Positions 7,999 to 16,476 are shown, counted from the first letter of the stretch. The stretch is 64,000 nt of DNA from JACMNW01 sp963708425 (GCA_963708425.1 OY970206.1:1426001-1490000), one strand, 5' to 3'. Made by a program: numbers and translations. Notes: a model not told the origin generated them from the letters alone.

Positions 7999-8674
7999 CA
8001 GTCTTCGCGCGGGCAACCGTGTGGTGGCAGGCGGTATTGCGGCAATCGTGCTAATCCTTCTTGGGGCGGCGATATTTCTGTTTGTGAACCTACCCGACGG
8101 CAACGCGTTTAATGCGCGGGTCGAACGGATTTTTGTGGAAAACAACGATCTGCGGACCGGTGCGGAAATCAAGCTTCTGGAAATCCTGGCGCAATCGGGC
8201 ACCTCGTTTTCCGAAGTACTGAATAGCTACCGCAGCGTGATCTTCGTTTTGCTCGTGTTCTCGACGGCGCTTTTGCTGTCGGCGCTGGTTTTCTTGGTGA
8301 CGATCATCACGCTGAACCGCCGGATTTCCGCGATCCAACGGTCGGGTATTCAAGTGGCTTCGATGCTGATCAGCCGGGAAAGCCGGGCGGTTTACATCAA
8401 CGATATGGAATTCGCGCTGACCGAGGCGGCGCTGGAGACTTTGTCTGTGCTGGCCGAGGCGCGGATGGATGACGAAGTGATGACAGGTGCGCAAATCGAG
8501 GGCGTGATTTCGGGCCGCGACGCCGCCGATTGCGACGAGGCGGCAGGTGCCACGCGCATCAAGCGCCTGCGCGACGCATTGGGCAATCAGCTGGTCAGCG
8601 AACTGTTGGTGAAAACCATCGCCCGGCGCGGGTATGTGCTGGCGGTGGGCAAAGACGTGCTGCGGATGATCTAG
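7955..8674 (+). CDS. membrane protein with C-terminal winged-helix-like domain
   Basis: 239 aa from the ATG at 7955, preceded by GGAAGG; the longer open frame upstream is the antiphase of the preceding gene. Two membrane helices are visible at about 24-45 and 95-119, with a short acidic loop between. Residues about 143-232 (…FALTEAALETLSVLAEA…, IKRLRDALGN, LVKTIARRGYVLAV) resemble the OmpR/PhoB winged helix, in particular the recognition helix and the RGYVL wing. With the N-terminus inside, the 49-residue loop would be periplasmic and the winged helix cytoplasmic. This would be a ToxR-like one-component regulator with the DNA-binding domain at the other end. The regulator role is inferred. 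It ends 2 bases from the convergent glpK stop. Confidence 0.7.
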   Translation: MKGKRVPETISSATDSLRAGNRVVAGGIAAIVLILLGAAIFLFVNLPDGNAFNARVERIFVENNDLRTGAEIKLLEILAQSGTSFSEVLNSYRSVIFVLLVFSTALLLSALVFLVTIITLNRRISAIQRSGIQVASMLISRESRAVYINDMEFALTEAALETLSVLAEARMDDEVMTGAQIEGVISGRDAADCDEAAGATRIKRLRDALGNQLVSELLVKTIARRGYVLAVGKDVLRMI

Positions 8675-8676
8675 GG

Positions 8677-10161
8677 TCAGACGGTCATTGTTGCAGCAAC
8701 AGCGCGGCCCCAGCGGGCGTATTTGGTGGCGCGCAGATCGGCGTCCATCGCTGGCGTAAAACGGCGCTCTAGTGCCCAGTTTTTTGCGAACTCATCCGGG
8801 CCGGGGCAAATGTCTGCCTGCATGCCGGCAAGGAATGCGGCACCCAAAGCAGTGGTTTCGGTGACGACGGGGCGATCAACCGGCGCACCCAGAATGTCGG
8901 ACAGAAACTGCATCGTCCAATCGGATGCCGTCATGCCGCCATCTACGCGCAGAATTCCGTCCCCTGCGGCCCCCCAATCGGCGCGCATCGCTTCCAGGAG
9001 ATCGCGGGTTTGAAAGCCAACGCTTTCAAGCGCGGCGCGGGCAAGTTCGGCGGGGCCGGAATTGCGGGTAAGGCCGTAGACGGCGCCGCGGCAATCGGGC
9101 CGCCAATATGGCGCGCCAAGGCCGGTGAAGGCGGGCACCAGGACCAGATCTTGGGTTGGATCGGCGGTGTCAGCCAGCAGCTGAGTTTCCCGTGCTTCAC
9201 GGATTATCTTCAGCCCATCCCGCAGCCATTGAACGACCGCACCAGCAATGAAGATGGACCCTTCCAGCGCGTAGGTGGGTTTGCCGTTCAGCTGGTAGGC
9301 AATCGTGGTCAGCAGGCGGTTTTTGGAAGCGACCATTTCGGTGCCGGTATTCAGCAGGGCGAAGCAGCCGGTGCCGTAGGTGGATTTCATCATGCCGGGT
9401 TGGAAACAAGCTTGGCCGACAGTGGCGGCTTGTTGGTCGCCGGCGACGCCGAGGATGGGGATTTCGCGGCCGAACAGATCGGCGCGGGTGGTGCCGAAAT
9501 TAGCGGCGCAATCGCGGACTTCGGGGAGGAGCTGGAGGGGGATGTCGAGGAGGCCGCAGATTTCGGTGTCCCACGCGCCAGTCTTGATATTGTAGAGCAT
9601 GGTTCGGGCGGCGTTGGTGGCGTCGGTGGCGTGGGTTTTGCCGTCGGTGAGTTTCCAGATCAGATAGCTGTCGACGGTTCCGAAGGCGAGTTCGCCGCGT
9701 TTGGCGCGATCTCGGGCGCCGGGGGTGTGGTCTAGGACCCACTTCAGTTTGGTGCCGGAGAAGTAGGGATCGAGAAGCAGGCCGGTGCGGGCGGTTATCA
9801 TCGGTTCATGGCCGGCCTCTATCAGCGCGGCGCAGGTTCCGGAGGTGCGGCGATCTTGCCAGACGATGGCGTTGTAGAGGGGTTCGCCGGTTTTGCGATC
9901 CCAGACGAGGGTGGTTTCGCGTTGATTGGTGATGCCGATCGCGGCGATGTCGCGGGCTGTCAGGCCGGCCTTTTCAATCGCGGCGCGGGCGGTGTCGGCG
10001 ACGGTGGCCCAGAGATCGAAGGGGTCGTGTTCGACCCAGCCGGAGGCGGGGTAATGTTGCTGAAATTCTTCTTGAGCGGAGGATTTCACGCGGAGGGAGG
10101 CATCGAAGATGATCGCGCGGGAAGAGGTGGTGCCTTGATCGATTGCTAGGACATGGGTCAT
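8677..10161 (-). CDS. glpK: glycerol kinase
   Basis: 494 aa from the ATG at 10161 (AGGAG upstream); the frame is open to 10218 but the family start is MTHVLAIDQGTTSSRAI. It is a FGGY sugar kinase: phosphate-binding DQGTTSSR near the N-terminus, NQRETTLVWDR, and RVDGGMTASDW in the C-terminal ATPase half. It phosphorylates glycerol to sn-glycerol 3-phosphate with ATP in the cytoplasm. Length and motifs are normal. glpD lies 110 bases upstream on the same strand, and the gap contains an 18-bp palindrome, so glpK may have its own control. Confidence 0.97.
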   Translation of the reverse strand: MTHVLAIDQGTTSSRAIIFDASLRVKSSAQEEFQQHYPASGWVEHDPFDLWATVADTARAAIEKAGLTARDIAAIGITNQRETTLVWDRKTGEPLYNAIVWQDRRTSGTCAALIEAGHEPMITARTGLLLDPYFSGTKLKWVLDHTPGARDRAKRGELAFGTVDSYLIWKLTDGKTHATDATNAARTMLYNIKTGAWDTEICGLLDIPLQLLPEVRDCAANFGTTRADLFGREIPILGVAGDQQAATVGQACFQPGMMKSTYGTGCFALLNTGTEMVASKNRLLTTIAYQLNGKPTYALEGSIFIAGAVVQWLRDGLKIIREARETQLLADTADPTQDLVLVPAFTGLGAPYWRPDCRGAVYGLTRNSGPAELARAALESVGFQTRDLLEAMRADWGAAGDGILRVDGGMTASDWTMQFLSDILGAPVDRPVVTETTALGAAFLAGMQADICPGPDEFAKNWALERRFTPAMDADLRATKYARWGRAVAATMTV

Positions 10162-10192
10162 TTTAGAGCAGGCTCCTGTCGCGATATCGGGG

Positions 10193-10210
10193 CGTAACAC
10201 GCGTGTTACG
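10193..10210. promoter_or_regulatory. 18-bp palindrome CGTAACACGCGTGTTACG upstream of glpK, copy 2
   Basis: A perfect palindrome 32-49 bases upstream of the glpK ATG, where a repressor or activator could act on a glpK promoter. Its central 16 bases are identical to those at 4944-4959. It does not look like the TTCG-rich sites usual for DeoR-type GlpR, so another factor may bind it. Confidence 0.6.
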
Positions 10211-10271
10211 AAAATCAACCCATTGTTTTAGTTACATATTCGTTTTTCTGTTAGGGAAATATTAACAGGTA

Positions 10272-11840
10272 TCACACAGCTTGCATCATCCAGTCTTCGA
10301 GATCAGCAATTTGATCTTTGGTCATGCGCAGACCTAGCTTGCTGCGCCGCCAGACAACATCGGTGGCGTGACGGGCGTATTCGCGGGTCATCAGCCAGCG
10401 CACCTCTGCCTCGGTCAGCGTGGCACCGAAATCGCGGCCAAGGGCATCAATCGATGTAGCGGCGCCAAGAACTTGCGGGGCTTCGGAGCCGTAGGCGCGG
10501 ATCAGGCGACCGGCCCAATAGTCAGTGAGGAACGGATAGGCGGACTTCAAGCGCGACGTCAGCAAGGCGACATCGCCGTGCGGGAAATCGCCGCCGGGGA
10601 GTGGCACGCGGGCAGTCCAGTCAGGTTTTGCCGTGGGGAAGTACGGCAGCAGTTTTGCCATCGCCCCTTCGGCCAAGCGACGATAGGTGGTGATTTTGCC
10701 GCCAAAGACGTTCAGCAGCGGCGCGCCGCCGGTATCCAGCGACAGCACATAGTCGCGCGTGGCCGCGGTCGCGGATTTTGCGCCGTCGTTATAGAGCGGG
10801 CGCACGCCGGAATAGGTCCAGACCACATCGGCGGGGGTGACGGGTTTGGCGAAGTACCTTGAGGCGAAGGCGCACAGGTAATCGCGTTCTTCGTCGGTGC
10901 AGACCGCCTCGGATGGTTTGCCTTTGTGATCTTGGTCGGTGGTGCCGATCAGGGTGAAATCCTGTTCATAGGGAATGGCAAAGATGATGCGGCCATCGGT
11001 CCCTTGAAAGAAGTAGCAGCGGTCGTGATCGTAAAGCTTTTTGGTAACGATATGGCTGCCGCGTACCAGCCGCACACCTTCTGATGACTTGATGCGGGCG
11101 ACGTTGCGAATAACGTCTTCGATCCAAGGGCCACTGGCGTTAACAAGCGCGCGGGCGGCGTGGGTGGTTTGGCCGGAGGCGTTTTGGGTTGTGATTTGCC
11201 ACAGATCGCCGACGCGGTCAGCGCTGACCACGCGGGTTTGCGTCAGGATTTTTGCGCCGCGCATTTCGGCGTCACGGGCGTTTAGGGCGACAAGGCGTGA
11301 ATCCTCGACCCAGCAATCGGAGTATTCATACGCGCGTTGAAACTTGGGGTTCAGCGCCCTGCCTGCCGGATCGGTGCGCAAATCAAGCGTGCGGGTGGCG
11401 GGCAGGATTTTGCGACCGCCCAGCGTATCGTAAAGGAACAGGCCAAACCGGATGAGCCATGCCGGGCGGCGACCTTTCATCCATGGCATGAAAGTGGCTA
11501 GCAGTTTGCCAGTGGGCGTATCGCCTTCGAACCGCATGTCGGGGTGATAGGGCAGCACGAAACGCATCGGCCACGAGATATGCGGCATGGCGACCAGCAG
11601 AGTTTCACGTTCCTCCAGTGCTTTGCGCACGAGGCCAAATTCGAAATATTCGAGATAGCGCAGGCCGCCGTGAAATAGCTTGGTCGAGGCGGAAGATGTG
11701 GCCTGGGCCAAATCGCCTTGTTCGGCCAAGGTGACGGAAAGGCCACGCCCGACGGCATCTCGGGCAATGCCGCAGCCATTGATGCCGCCACCAATGACAA
11801 AAAGATCGACGGCGCCCGCGTCAGCCCGTGCCGTGTTCAT
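10272..11840 (-). CDS. glpD: aerobic glycerol-3-phosphate dehydrogenase
   Basis: 522 aa from the ATG at 11840 (GGGGA upstream); the frame is open to 11978 but the upstream part is not family sequence. The FAD-binding Rossmann motif DLFVIGGGINGCGIARDA is at residues about 9-27. FHGGLRYLE, GSHIVTKKLYDHDRCYFFQ and the C-terminal YSGVRPLYND are typical of GlpD. The enzyme is a peripheral inner-membrane flavoprotein that oxidises glycerol 3-phosphate to dihydroxyacetone phosphate and passes electrons to ubiquinone. It follows glpK biochemically, and glpR is divergent, 177 bases upstream. Confidence 0.96.
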   Translation of the reverse strand: MNTARADAGAVDLFVIGGGINGCGIARDAVGRGLSVTLAEQGDLAQATSSASTKLFHGGLRYLEYFEFGLVRKALEERETLLVAMPHISWPMRFVLPYHPDMRFEGDTPTGKLLATFMPWMKGRRPAWLIRFGLFLYDTLGGRKILPATRTLDLRTDPAGRALNPKFQRAYEYSDCWVEDSRLVALNARDAEMRGAKILTQTRVVSADRVGDLWQITTQNASGQTTHAARALVNASGPWIEDVIRNVARIKSSEGVRLVRGSHIVTKKLYDHDRCYFFQGTDGRIIFAIPYEQDFTLIGTTDQDHKGKPSEAVCTDEERDYLCAFASRYFAKPVTPADVVWTYSGVRPLYNDGAKSATAATRDYVLSLDTGGAPLLNVFGGKITTYRRLAEGAMAKLLPYFPTAKPDWTARVPLPGGDFPHGDVALLTSRLKSAYPFLTDYWAGRLIRAYGSEAPQVLGAATSIDALGRDFGATLTEAEVRWLMTREYARHATDVVWRRSKLGLRMTKDQIADLEDWMMQAV

Positions 11841-11916
11841 GGCGTATTTTTCCCCGAGTCTTTCTACGCGAAATTCAGCCAATACTGGCGTTTTTTCTGA
11901 GTTTTTGTCAAAGTTA

Positions 11917-11930
11917 TTTTCGCTTTTGCG
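11917..11930. promoter_or_regulatory. TTCG-type repeat between glpD and glpR, possible GlpR site
   Basis: TTTTCGCTTTTGCG lies in the 177-base divergent region between glpD and glpR. A related ATTCGTTTTTC is found at 10238-10248 upstream of glpK. DeoR-family GlpR proteins often bind repeats of TTCGTTTT type, so this is a candidate. The match is loose. Confidence 0.35.
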
Positions 11931-12017
11931 CGAATTGTTTAGAAACGAACATTTACGCGGGAGTAGGCTTTGGATCAATGATGCGGTTAAGGTTCCGACC
12001 AGATGGGGGGCATAGAA

Positions 12018-12779
12018 GTGGCGCTTAGTTTTCGGCAGACCGAGATTTTAGAGATTGCGCGGACTGATGGCCGGGTGGTGGTGGAGACTTTGGCCGACCG
12101 CTTTGGTGTGACGCTGCAGACCATTCGGCGCGATCTGACGGAATTGGCCGATGCCGGGATGTTGGACCGGGTGCATGGCGGGGCGATGGTGCGCACCGGC
12201 GTCAGCAACATTGGGTATGAGGCGAGGCGACGAATGAATGACGCCAGCAAAGCCGCGATTGCGCGGGCTTGTGCGCAGATGATCCCGGATAATTCTTCGA
12301 TGATTTTGAACATCGGCACGACGACCGAAGCTGTGGCGCGGGAGTTGTTGGGGCATCGGAACATAACGGTGGTCACCAACAACATGAATGTGGCGAACAT
12401 TCTGGTGGCGAATGAAAGCTGTGATGTGATGGTGGCGGGGGGTGGATTGCGACGGTCGGACGGCGGGCTGGTTGGGGATTTGACGACCGAGTTTATTGCG
12501 CAGTTCAAGGTGGATTACGCGGTGATCGGGGCGTCAGCACTGGACCGGGACGGCGATCTGCTGGATTTCGATATGGCGGAAGTGCGGGTGTCGAAGGCGA
12601 TTTTGCGGCAGGCGCGGCAGGTGTTTCTGGTGATGGACGCATCGAAGCTGGATCGGCCTGCGCCAGTGCGGTTATTCTCGTTGGCTGAGATCGATGCGGT
12701 ATTTACGGATCGGGCGTTTCCGGCGGAATTGATGGCGAAGTGTGTGGAATGGCAGACAGTGGTGCATGTGGTGGGGTGA
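12018..12779 (+). CDS. glpR: DeoR-family glycerol-3-phosphate regulon repressor
   Basis: 253 aa from the GTG at 12018, chosen because GGGGGG lies upstream and the family begins (M)xLxFRQxEIL; an ATG at 12003 would add five residues. The helix-turn-helix (VETLADRFGVTLQTIRRDL, about residues 22-40) is the DeoR signature. The sensor domain contains NIGTTTEAVARELL and AGGGLRRSDGGLVG, typical of GlpR, which binds glycerol 3-phosphate. Position next to glpD and glpK on the opposite strand supports control of both. Confidence 0.92.
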   Translation: MALSFRQTEILEIARTDGRVVVETLADRFGVTLQTIRRDLTELADAGMLDRVHGGAMVRTGVSNIGYEARRRMNDASKAAIARACAQMIPDNSSMILNIGTTTEAVARELLGHRNITVVTNNMNVANILVANESCDVMVAGGGLRRSDGGLVGDLTTEFIAQFKVDYAVIGASALDRDGDLLDFDMAEVRVSKAILRQARQVFLVMDASKLDRPAPVRLFSLAEIDAVFTDRAFPAELMAKCVEWQTVVHVVG

Positions 12780-12797
12780 TGTTTCGGGCCGATCTGG

Positions 12798-12819
12798 AAA
12801 CTCTCCAGTGGAGAGTTTT
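12798..12819 (+). terminator. hairpin after glpR
   Basis: AAACTCTCC-AGT-GGAGAGTTT forms a perfect 9-bp stem 18 bases after the glpR stop; the descending arm ends in TTTT. Adequate as a terminator or 3' end stabiliser. Confidence 0.55.
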
Positions 12820-12952
12820 CCGGGCCATTGCTTGGAGGCGCGAGCCGGAGAGCAAAGGGGGTTGGGCCGGGTGCCGTGGTTGGGAAATCAGGGCGCGCGT
12901 GCCTGGGTAGGTGCGGAACGCGCCTGCCGGGGGCAGGCAGGCGCGGCCTGAT

Positions 12953-12966
12953 TTGACGCGTGTCAA
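12953..12966. promoter_or_regulatory. FNR/CRP-like inverted repeat TTGAC-N4-GTCAA
   Basis: TTGACGCGTGTCAA lies inside a slightly longer repeat (arms ATTTGAC / GTCAAAT, 12951-12968). The form TTGAY-N4-RTCAA is that of FnrL/DNR-type regulators of the CRP-FNR family, common in this group. It is about 70 bases before a small open frame and 206 before leuC. Whether it is used is unknown. Confidence 0.35.
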
Positions 12967-13035
12967 ATCCGGCAAGGAAGAAGGGCTAGAAAGCCCTTGT
13001 TGAAAGCCCCCTGAAACGGGCGTAAAAGGCCAAGC

Positions 13036-13122
13036 ATGATACGCTTTTTCAACATGGATGATCACGCGCGGATGCCGTGGCGTTTTTATGGTGCGGCCCG
13101 GTCGGTACTGGCGCGCCTTTAG
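13036..13122 (+). CDS. possible 28-residue peptide upstream of leuC
   Basis: ATG at 13036 opens a 28-codon frame ending TAG. The peptide starts MIRFFNMDDHARMPW and ends ARSVLARL: two Arg/Leu-rich ends with aromatic residues in the middle. A weak AGG lies upstream. It ends 51 bases before leuC. It has only two Leu codons, so a classic leucine attenuator is unlikely. It may be a small independent gene, a control peptide, or chance. Confidence 0.3.
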   Translation: MIRFFNMDDHARMPWRFYGAARSVLARL

Positions 13123-13173
13123 TCTGTTGCGACTGCGCGACCCTTTTTCAATCAGCTAGCACGGGATAGAGCC

Positions 13174-14580
13174 ATGACCGCTCCGACGACGCTTTACGAC
13201 AAAATCTGGAATGACCATGTGGTGCATGAGGCCGAGGATGGCACCTGCCTTTTGTACATCGACCGGCATCTGGTGCACGAAGTGACCAGCCCGCAGGCGT
13301 TTGAAGGCTTGCGGATGACCGGGCGCACAGTGCGGGCGCCGGAACGCACCATTGCTGTGCCCGACCATAACGTGCCGACGACGGCGGGCCGCGATGTGTT
13401 CATCGACAATGTGGAAAGCCGGATTCAAGTTGAGGCGCTGGACAAGAACGCGAAGGAGTTCGGTATTCATTACTATCCGGTGTCGGATGTGCGGCAGGGG
13501 ATCGTGCATATCGTTGGGCCGGAACAGGGTTGGACTTTGCCGGGGATGACGGTGGTTTGTGGGGATAGCCATACGGCGACGCATGGGGCGTTTGGGGCTT
13601 TGGCGCATGGGATCGGCACCTCGGAGGTCGAACATGTGCTGGCGACGCAGACGCTGATCCAGCGCAAGGGCAAGAATATGAAGGTGGAGATCACCGGGTC
13701 TTTGCGGCCCGGGGTTACTGCGAAGGATATCACGCTGTCGGTGATTGGGGAAACCGGGACGGCGGGCGGCACCGGCTATGTCATTGAATATTGCGGGCAG
13801 GCTATTCGTGAGTTGTCGATGGAAGGCCGGATGACGGTCTGCAACATGGCGATCGAAGGCGGGGCGCGGGCCGGGCTGATTGCGCCGGACGAGAAGACGT
13901 TTGCCTATTGCATGGGACGGCCACACGCACCGAAAGGGGCGAAGTGGGAGGCGGCTTTGGCGTATTGGAAGACGCTGGTCACCGATGAAGGCGCGCATTT
14001 CGACAAGGTGGTGACCATTCGCGGTGAGGATATCGCGCCGGTGGTGACGTGGGGGACATCGCCCGAGGATGTTCTGCCGATTACCGGGGTGGTGCCAAGC
14101 CCGTCGGATTTCACCGGGGGCAAGATTGAAGCGGTGCAGCGCAGCTTGGATTATATGGGGCTAGTGCCGGGGCAGAAGCTGTCGGAGATTGTGATTGATA
14201 CGGTGTTTATCGGGTCTTGCACCAATGGCCGGATCGAGGATCTGCGGGCGGCGGCCGGCATCTTGAAAGGCAAAAAGATCAAGGCGGGATTGCGCGCGAT
14301 GGTTGTGCCGGGATCGGGGCTGGTGCGGGCGCAGGCGGAAGAGGAAGGGCTGGCGCAGATTTTCATCGACGCGGGGTTCGAATGGCGGCTGGCGGGATGT
14401 TCAATGTGTCTGGCGATGAATCCGGATCAGCTAAGCCCCGGAGAACGTTGTGCGGCGACGTCAAACCGGAACTTTGAGGGGCGTCAGGGGCGCGGGGGGC
14501 GGACACATTTGCTGTCGCCCGTGATGGCCGCGGCGGCGGCGATTACCGGCCATTTGACGGATGTTCGCGACTTCATGTGA
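13174..14580 (+). CDS. leuC: 3-isopropylmalate dehydratase large subunit
   Basis: 468 aa, aconitase family. The [4Fe-4S] ligands are visible as Cys in VFIGSCTNGRIEDLR and the pair in LAGCSMCLAMNPD. VCGDSHTATHGAFGALAHGIGTSE and GERCAATSNRNFEGRQG are further signatures. With LeuD it isomerises 2-isopropylmalate to 3-isopropylmalate in leucine synthesis. It is followed by a terminator-like hairpin and then an unrelated surface protein before leuD, so leuC and leuD are unlikely to share one simple transcript. Confidence 0.97.
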   Translation: MTAPTTLYDKIWNDHVVHEAEDGTCLLYIDRHLVHEVTSPQAFEGLRMTGRTVRAPERTIAVPDHNVPTTAGRDVFIDNVESRIQVEALDKNAKEFGIHYYPVSDVRQGIVHIVGPEQGWTLPGMTVVCGDSHTATHGAFGALAHGIGTSEVEHVLATQTLIQRKGKNMKVEITGSLRPGVTAKDITLSVIGETGTAGGTGYVIEYCGQAIRELSMEGRMTVCNMAIEGGARAGLIAPDEKTFAYCMGRPHAPKGAKWEAALAYWKTLVTDEGAHFDKVVTIRGEDIAPVVTWGTSPEDVLPITGVVPSPSDFTGGKIEAVQRSLDYMGLVPGQKLSEIVIDTVFIGSCTNGRIEDLRAAAGILKGKKIKAGLRAMVVPGSGLVRAQAEEEGLAQIFIDAGFEWRLAGCSMCLAMNPDQLSPGERCAATSNRNFEGRQGRGGRTHLLSPVMAAAAAITGHLTDVRDFM

Positions 14581-14941
14581 TTCGTTTTCGTGGGCAGGCC
14601 TGATTCGAATCGGGCCTGTCTACACACTTTTGGCGTGTGCGCTGTTTTTTGCCACACCTGTTGGTGGCGGAATTGTGGCGGGTTTGCGCTCCTATTGGTG
14701 CCATAAAGCCTCAATTGGCCCCAATTCGCCTTAGTTTTGCCTTAAGTATTGAGCTTCAAGCAAAAATTAGGTATTTACTCGCATGTGAGTTGTGTTGCGT
14801 TCCCGCTTGTGACCCTGGGACGATTAATGAGCAGCAGTTCGACCAAAAACGTGTCGGCTTCGGTCTTGGGTCAAATAGCAAGTTGGGGGCGTGTGCCGTG
14901 GGCGCGTAGCCCCAAACAATGCAAAGTGTACGGAGATGCCC
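14581..14941. other. intergenic region between leuC and the surface-protein gene
   Basis: 361 bases. It holds a leuC terminator-like hairpin at 14594-14619, then about 300 bases with lower GC (around 14700-14800) that presumably carry the promoter and leader of the VPLPA-CTERM gene. No RNA gene or protein is recognised. Confidence 0.5.
14594..14619 (+). terminator. terminator-like hairpin after leuC
   Basis: CAGGCCTGAT / ATCGGGCCTG (14595-14604 with 14609-14618, one U-G pair in RNA) with a TCGA loop, 15 bases past the leuC stop. The T-run is late (CTTTT at about 14627), so efficiency is uncertain. Confidence 0.5.
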
Positions 14942-15733
14942 ATGTTTAATAAGTTCAATACCGTGTTTGCGCTTGCCGCCGCAGTGGCCATTGCCATTGG
15001 AAGCGCAAGCGCGTCGGACGCCGCTACCATTGATGTGGCGGGAGTAACTGGCAAATGGACGACGGTTGCACCTACCCCCCCGGGACTTAAAGGTCTTAAC
15101 ACCAGTTCAGTGAACTGGGGTATAGTTCACTCGACCAGCACGACAGGAAAGCAAAGCGGCTATTCCTTTGTTGGAGCAGCGAGTGGAACGCAAGAGTCTG
15201 GCGTAGATTTCAATCTTGGTACCTTCACACACAACAACTTTGTCATCAATGCGGGCACGTCTATCGAGTCTGCGCGGCTTGGTCTGGTTGTGAACTTGGT
15301 GATCGGTGGCGTAAGCCGAGCGATAAGCACCTCGTTCGGGTTCAAACATTGGGAAACCAATAACAATGGTGAAGGCAATGGCCGTTGTGCCAATGGTGCA
15401 GCCAATGGCAGCGGCGTAAACTCTGCCGGTTGCGCTGACCGTGTTACGGTCGTTGACAATAAGGATCAGCAAGAACGGTTCGAAATTGACGGCATCCTGT
15501 ACATTCTGGAGATCACTGGCTTTACCCGGGCTGGGGCGTTGTTCTCTGAATTCTGGACGACGGAAAACGCAGCAAACTCGGCAATATTGCGGGCACGGTT
15601 TACGGCCGTTGGCACGGTGCCTGGTCCGAACCCAAATCCGACCCCATCACCAGTGCCGCTGCCTGCTGCGGCTTGGATGATGTTGACCGGGCTTGGTGCG
15701 CTTGTTGCGGCACGGGCGCGGCGCAAGGCCTGA
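14942..15733 (+). CDS. VPLPA-CTERM surface protein (choice-of-anchor K-like)
   Basis: 263 aa from the ATG at 14942 (GGAG 6 bases upstream). An N-terminal signal peptide (MFNKFNTVFALAAAVAIAIGSASA) is followed by a region with LGTFTHNNFVI, FGFKHWETNNN and paired Cys (RCANG, GCADR), which resembles the choice-of-anchor K domain. A Pro-rich linker leads to the C-terminal VPLPAAAWMMLTGLGALVAA then RARRKA: motif, hydrophobic helix and basic tail, the VPLPA-CTERM sorting signal. In Rhodobacterales such proteins are processed by an exosortase-like system and carried to the surface or matrix. Its own terminator follows. Confidence 0.88.
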   Translation: MFNKFNTVFALAAAVAIAIGSASASDAATIDVAGVTGKWTTVAPTPPGLKGLNTSSVNWGIVHSTSTTGKQSGYSFVGAASGTQESGVDFNLGTFTHNNFVINAGTSIESARLGLVVNLVIGGVSRAISTSFGFKHWETNNNGEGNGRCANGAANGSGVNSAGCADRVTVVDNKDQQERFEIDGILYILEITGFTRAGALFSEFWTTENAANSAILRARFTAVGTVPGPNPNPTPSPVPLPAAAWMMLTGLGALVAARARRKA

Positions 15734-15752
15734 GCGCTAAACACTAACTTTC

Positions 15753-15792
15753 AAAAAGGGGGCGTGGGAAACTGCGCCCTTTTCTTTTTTTT
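15753..15792 (+). terminator. rho-independent terminator of the VPLPA-CTERM gene
   Basis: AAAAGGGGGCG pairs with CGCCCTTTT (small bulge) around a loop, followed by CTTTTTTTT. It lies about 20 bases past the stop codon. Confidence 0.85.
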
Positions 15793-15870
15793 GGCGGCGT
15801 AGACTGCCGCCATGCGGTTGCAGCCACGGGCCCGGGGTCCTATGATCGCGCCAACTAGGAAAGGCCTGCC

Positions 15871-16476
15871 ATGACACCGTTTACCAAACTTACTGGAATT
15901 GCCGCGCCGATGCAGTTGGTGAATATTGACACCGACATGATCATCCCGAAGCAGTTTCTAAAGACAATTCACCGTTCTGGCCTTGGCAAGAACCTGTTTG
16001 ACGAAATGCGCTTTACCCAAGATGGCGTGGAAATTCCGGAATTTGTGCTGAACCAACCGGCGTATCGCAAAGCGGAAATTCTGGTGGCTGGCGATAACTT
16101 TGGCTGCGGATCATCACGTGAACACGCGCCTTGGGCGCTACTGGACTTTGGCATTCGCTGCGTGATTTCGACCAGTTTTGCCGACATCTTTTACAACAAC
16201 TGCTTCAAGAATGGCATTCTGCCGATTGTGATGCCGCGCGATGTGGTTGATGCGTTGATGGCCGATGCGCAAAAGGGTGCGAATGCGCGGATGTCAGTTG
16301 ATCTGGAAAACCAGACGGTGACGACATCTGATGGACAGTCGTTTGGATTTGAGATTGACCCGTTCCGCAAGCACTGTTTGATGAATGGACTTGATGATAT
16401 TGGGCTGACGCTAGAAAAAGTTGCCGCAATTGATGTTTACGAAAAACAGGCAGCGACGATGCGGTCTTGGGTCTAA
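15871..16476 (+). CDS. leuD: 3-isopropylmalate dehydratase small subunit
   Basis: 201 aa, normal length. The swivel-domain signature GDNFGCGSSREHAPWAL is present, with MQLVNIDTDMIIPKQFLKT near the start and FADIFYNNCFKNGILP after. It partners LeuC in the isomerase step of leucine synthesis. AGGAAAGG precedes the ATG. It is separated from leuC by the 1.3-kb surface-protein unit and closes with a strong terminator, so it appears to be its own transcription unit. Confidence 0.97.
   Translation: MTPFTKLTGIAAPMQLVNIDTDMIIPKQFLKTIHRSGLGKNLFDEMRFTQDGVEIPEFVLNQPAYRKAEILVAGDNFGCGSSREHAPWALLDFGIRCVISTSFADIFYNNCFKNGILPIVMPRDVVDALMADAQKGANARMSVDLENQTVTTSDGQSFGFEIDPFRKHCLMNGLDDIGLTLEKVAAIDVYEKQAATMRSWV

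Larger units (their letters stand above)
12780..13173. other. intergenic region between glpR and leuC
   Basis: 394 bases. It holds a glpR hairpin (12798-12819), an 8-bp GC-rich inverted repeat (CGCCTGCC / GGCAGGCG, about 12920-12943), an FNR-like site (12953-12966), a small hairpin (AAGGGCT-AGAA-AGCCCTT, about 12982) and a possible 28-codon reading frame (13036-13122). Confidence 0.5.
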
